Shown: one piece after another, positions 14,528 to 15,323 of the stretch
Layout: each line of letters opens with the position of its first letter
How positions within the stretch are numbered: the first letter of the stretch is position 1
NCBI RefSeq assembly: GCF_035294505.1
Contig: NZ_DATGKU010000160.1
Coordinates: 1 to 15,323 of the forward strand
Direction of reading: 5' to 3'
From: Chthonomonas sp035294505
GTDB taxonomy: Bacteria; Armatimonadota; Chthonomonadetes; Chthonomonadales; Chthonomonadaceae
DNA: 15,323 bases
The notes under the pieces: generated by a model
Database searches by the model: none
Told to the model about the DNA's origin: nothing
Seen by the model: the letters and a program-made list of their open reading frames with translations, nothing else
Translations under genes and position numbers: made by a program

Positions 14528-14629
14528 ATGTCGGATGGGTTTTTCATACTCATCGTACTGGGGATGACGGCCGTCACCCTAGGGTTCCTCTACGGCTGTT
14601 ACCGCCTCATGCAAGGAGGCCAACCATGA
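14528..14629 (+). CDS. 33-aa single-pass membrane peptide upstream of kdpF
   Basis: A micro-ORF of 33 codons (MSDGFFILIVLGMTAVTLGF, then LYGCYRLMQGGQP). AAGGAG (14516-14521) lies 6 bases before the ATG, and its TGA overlaps the kdpF ATG as ATGA. It is one hydrophobic helix (about residues 5-22) followed by a short polar tail with Tyr-x-x-x-x-Arg. Size and layout resemble KdpF itself and the small unnamed membrane peptides sometimes seen before kdpF in other genomes. It may be an extra accessory subunit of the Kdp complex. Coding is supported by the ribosome-binding site, the coupling and the membrane-helix composition; the function is inferred only from position. Confidence 0.7.
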   Translation: MSDGFFILIVLGMTAVTLGFLYGCYRLMQGGQP

Positions 14630-14712
14630 TCGAACAAGCGTTTATCCTATTCATTACCTTCTGCGTGTTTATATACCTATTCTATGCGCTCTTCTATCCG
14701 GAGCGCTTCTAG
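14626..14712 (+). CDS. kdpF: Potassium-transporting ATPase subunit KdpF
   Basis: A 28-residue peptide (MIEQAFILFITFCVFIYLFY, then ALFYPERF). It is one transmembrane helix ending in the family's Y..YAL..PE.F C-terminus. KdpF is a small subunit that stabilises the KdpFABC high-affinity K+ pump in the membrane. Its start overlaps the stop of the preceding micro-ORF, and its stop lies 14 bases before the kdpA start, with AGGAGG directly at the stop codon. Length equals that of known KdpF proteins. Confidence 0.9.
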   Translation: MIEQAFILFITFCVFIYLFYALFYPERF

Positions 14713-14726
14713 GAGGCAAGGAAACC

Positions 14727-15323
14727 ATGACACCCAACGGCGTCGCACAGATACTTCTCTTCTTTCTGCTGATTCTGGTGTTTACCAAACCGCTTGGCAG
14801 CTATATGGCCCGCGTTTTCCAAGGGGAAAGAACGCTTCTCCACCCATTTCTTCGCCCGCTCGAGTTGGGGCTTTATCGGCTCTTCGGCATCGAAGAGGAG
14901 GTAGAGATGCCCTGGACAACCTACGCCATCGCCTTTGTGCTCTTTAGTGTGGTGGGGCTATTGCTTACCTACCTGCTGTTGAGGTTGCAAGGCCATTTTC
15001 CCTGGAACCCTCAAAAGTTCGGATCCGAGCAGATGCCGCCCGATTTGGCCTTCAACACGGCCGTGTCTTTTACGACCAACACCAACTGGCAGTCTTATAC
15101 TCCCGAAAGCACGGTCAGCTACTTCTCCAACATGGTGGCTTTAGCGGTGCACAACTGGATGTCGGCCGCTGCCGGCATTGCTGTGGCCGTGGCCTTCATC
15201 CGTGGGTTTGCTCGTCGCACAGTGCGTGAAATCGGCAACTTTTGGGTAGATACCACACGGGCAACCCTCTACATTCTCTTGCCGCTCACCTTCATTTTGG
15301 CGCTGCTGCTGGTGTGGCAAGGG
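14727..15323 (+). CDS. kdpA: Potassium-transporting ATPase subunit KdpA, 5' part
   Basis: The first 199 codons of the K+-channel-like subunit of the Kdp P-type ATPase; the gene runs off the window (full proteins are about 560-600 residues). Family signs are the N-terminal ILLFFLLILVFTKPLGSYMARVFQGE, the PFLRPLELGLYRLFGI segment, LLRLQGHFPWNPQKF and the first selectivity-loop region DLAFNTAVSFTTNTNWQSYTPESTVSYFSNM, whose TTNTNWQ is a KdpA hallmark. At least three hydrophobic segments are visible before the edge. AGGAGG (14711-14716) overlaps the kdpF stop and lies 10 bases before the ATG. kdpB, kdpC and a KdpDE sensor pair would be expected downstream but cannot be seen. Expression probably depends on the upstream promoter and RNA elements. 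Confidence 0.97.
   Translation, partial: MTPNGVAQILLFFLLILVFTKPLGSYMARVFQGERTLLHPFLRPLELGLYRLFGIEEEVEMPWTTYAIAFVLFSVVGLLLTYLLLRLQGHFPWNPQKFGSEQMPPDLAFNTAVSFTTNTNWQSYTPESTVSYFSNMVALAVHNWMSAAAGIAVAVAFIRGFARRTVREIGNFWVDTTRATLYILLPLTFILALLLVWQG

Noticed and set aside
14684..14947. 87-codon + strand ORF overlapping kdpF and kdpA
   Set aside because: Out of frame with two well-supported kdp genes and without domain similarity.

Overview
The window reads as ordinary chromosomal DNA of a diderm (Gram-negative-type) bacterium with moderately high GC. The support is a TonB-dependent outer-membrane receptor, a lipobox lipoprotein, a GmhA-type sugar-phosphate isomerase and a PEP-CTERM-type surface protein. 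The mixture of gene types is compatible with Armatimonadota (for example a Chthonomonas-like organism), but this is a guess from content only. No CRISPR array, tRNA, rRNA or insertion sequence was recognised.

Layout. Positions 1-610 hold the 3' end of a secreted or surface protein with Ig-like repeats and a Pro/Gly-rich tail (+ strand). It converges on a phytanoyl-CoA dioxygenase-family gene (614-1366, -). A roughly 500-base gap without a gene follows, carrying a strong REP-like hairpin. Next is a TonB-dependent receptor (1876-3834, -). A compact minus-strand operon then runs prfB -> stand-alone 5'-nucleotidase C-terminal-domain protein -> M28/glutaminyl-cyclase-like lipoprotein (6999 down to 4047). 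prfB carries the classic in-frame TGA and +1 programmed frameshift. A small secreted fasciclin-domain gene (7284-7883, +) has a clear promoter and a textbook terminator. Beyond it lies a minus-strand pair, gmhA-like isomerase -> GT4 glycosyltransferase (9753 down to 7952, with GTGA stop/start overlap), and a large alpha-glucan phosphorylase gene (9931-12501, -).

The right-hand part is on the + strand. A PEP-CTERM-type exported protein with Cys/Gln motifs like those of thioester domains (12826-13605) is followed by a promoter with a consensus -35 box. That promoter drives a long structured leader ending in a terminator-like hairpin plus T-run, then a DUF2294/MpsC-like gene (13956-14354). A second structured inter-cistronic element follows, then a start-to-stop-coupled run of a 33-aa membrane peptide, kdpF and kdpA, the last cut by the window edge. 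This is the most interesting region: a potassium-uptake (Kdp) operon apparently preceded by two RNA folding elements, an ion/membrane-potential-linked DUF2294 protein and a second KdpF-like micro-protein. I could not match the leader to a riboswitch class from memory, so it is offered as a candidate cis-regulatory RNA.
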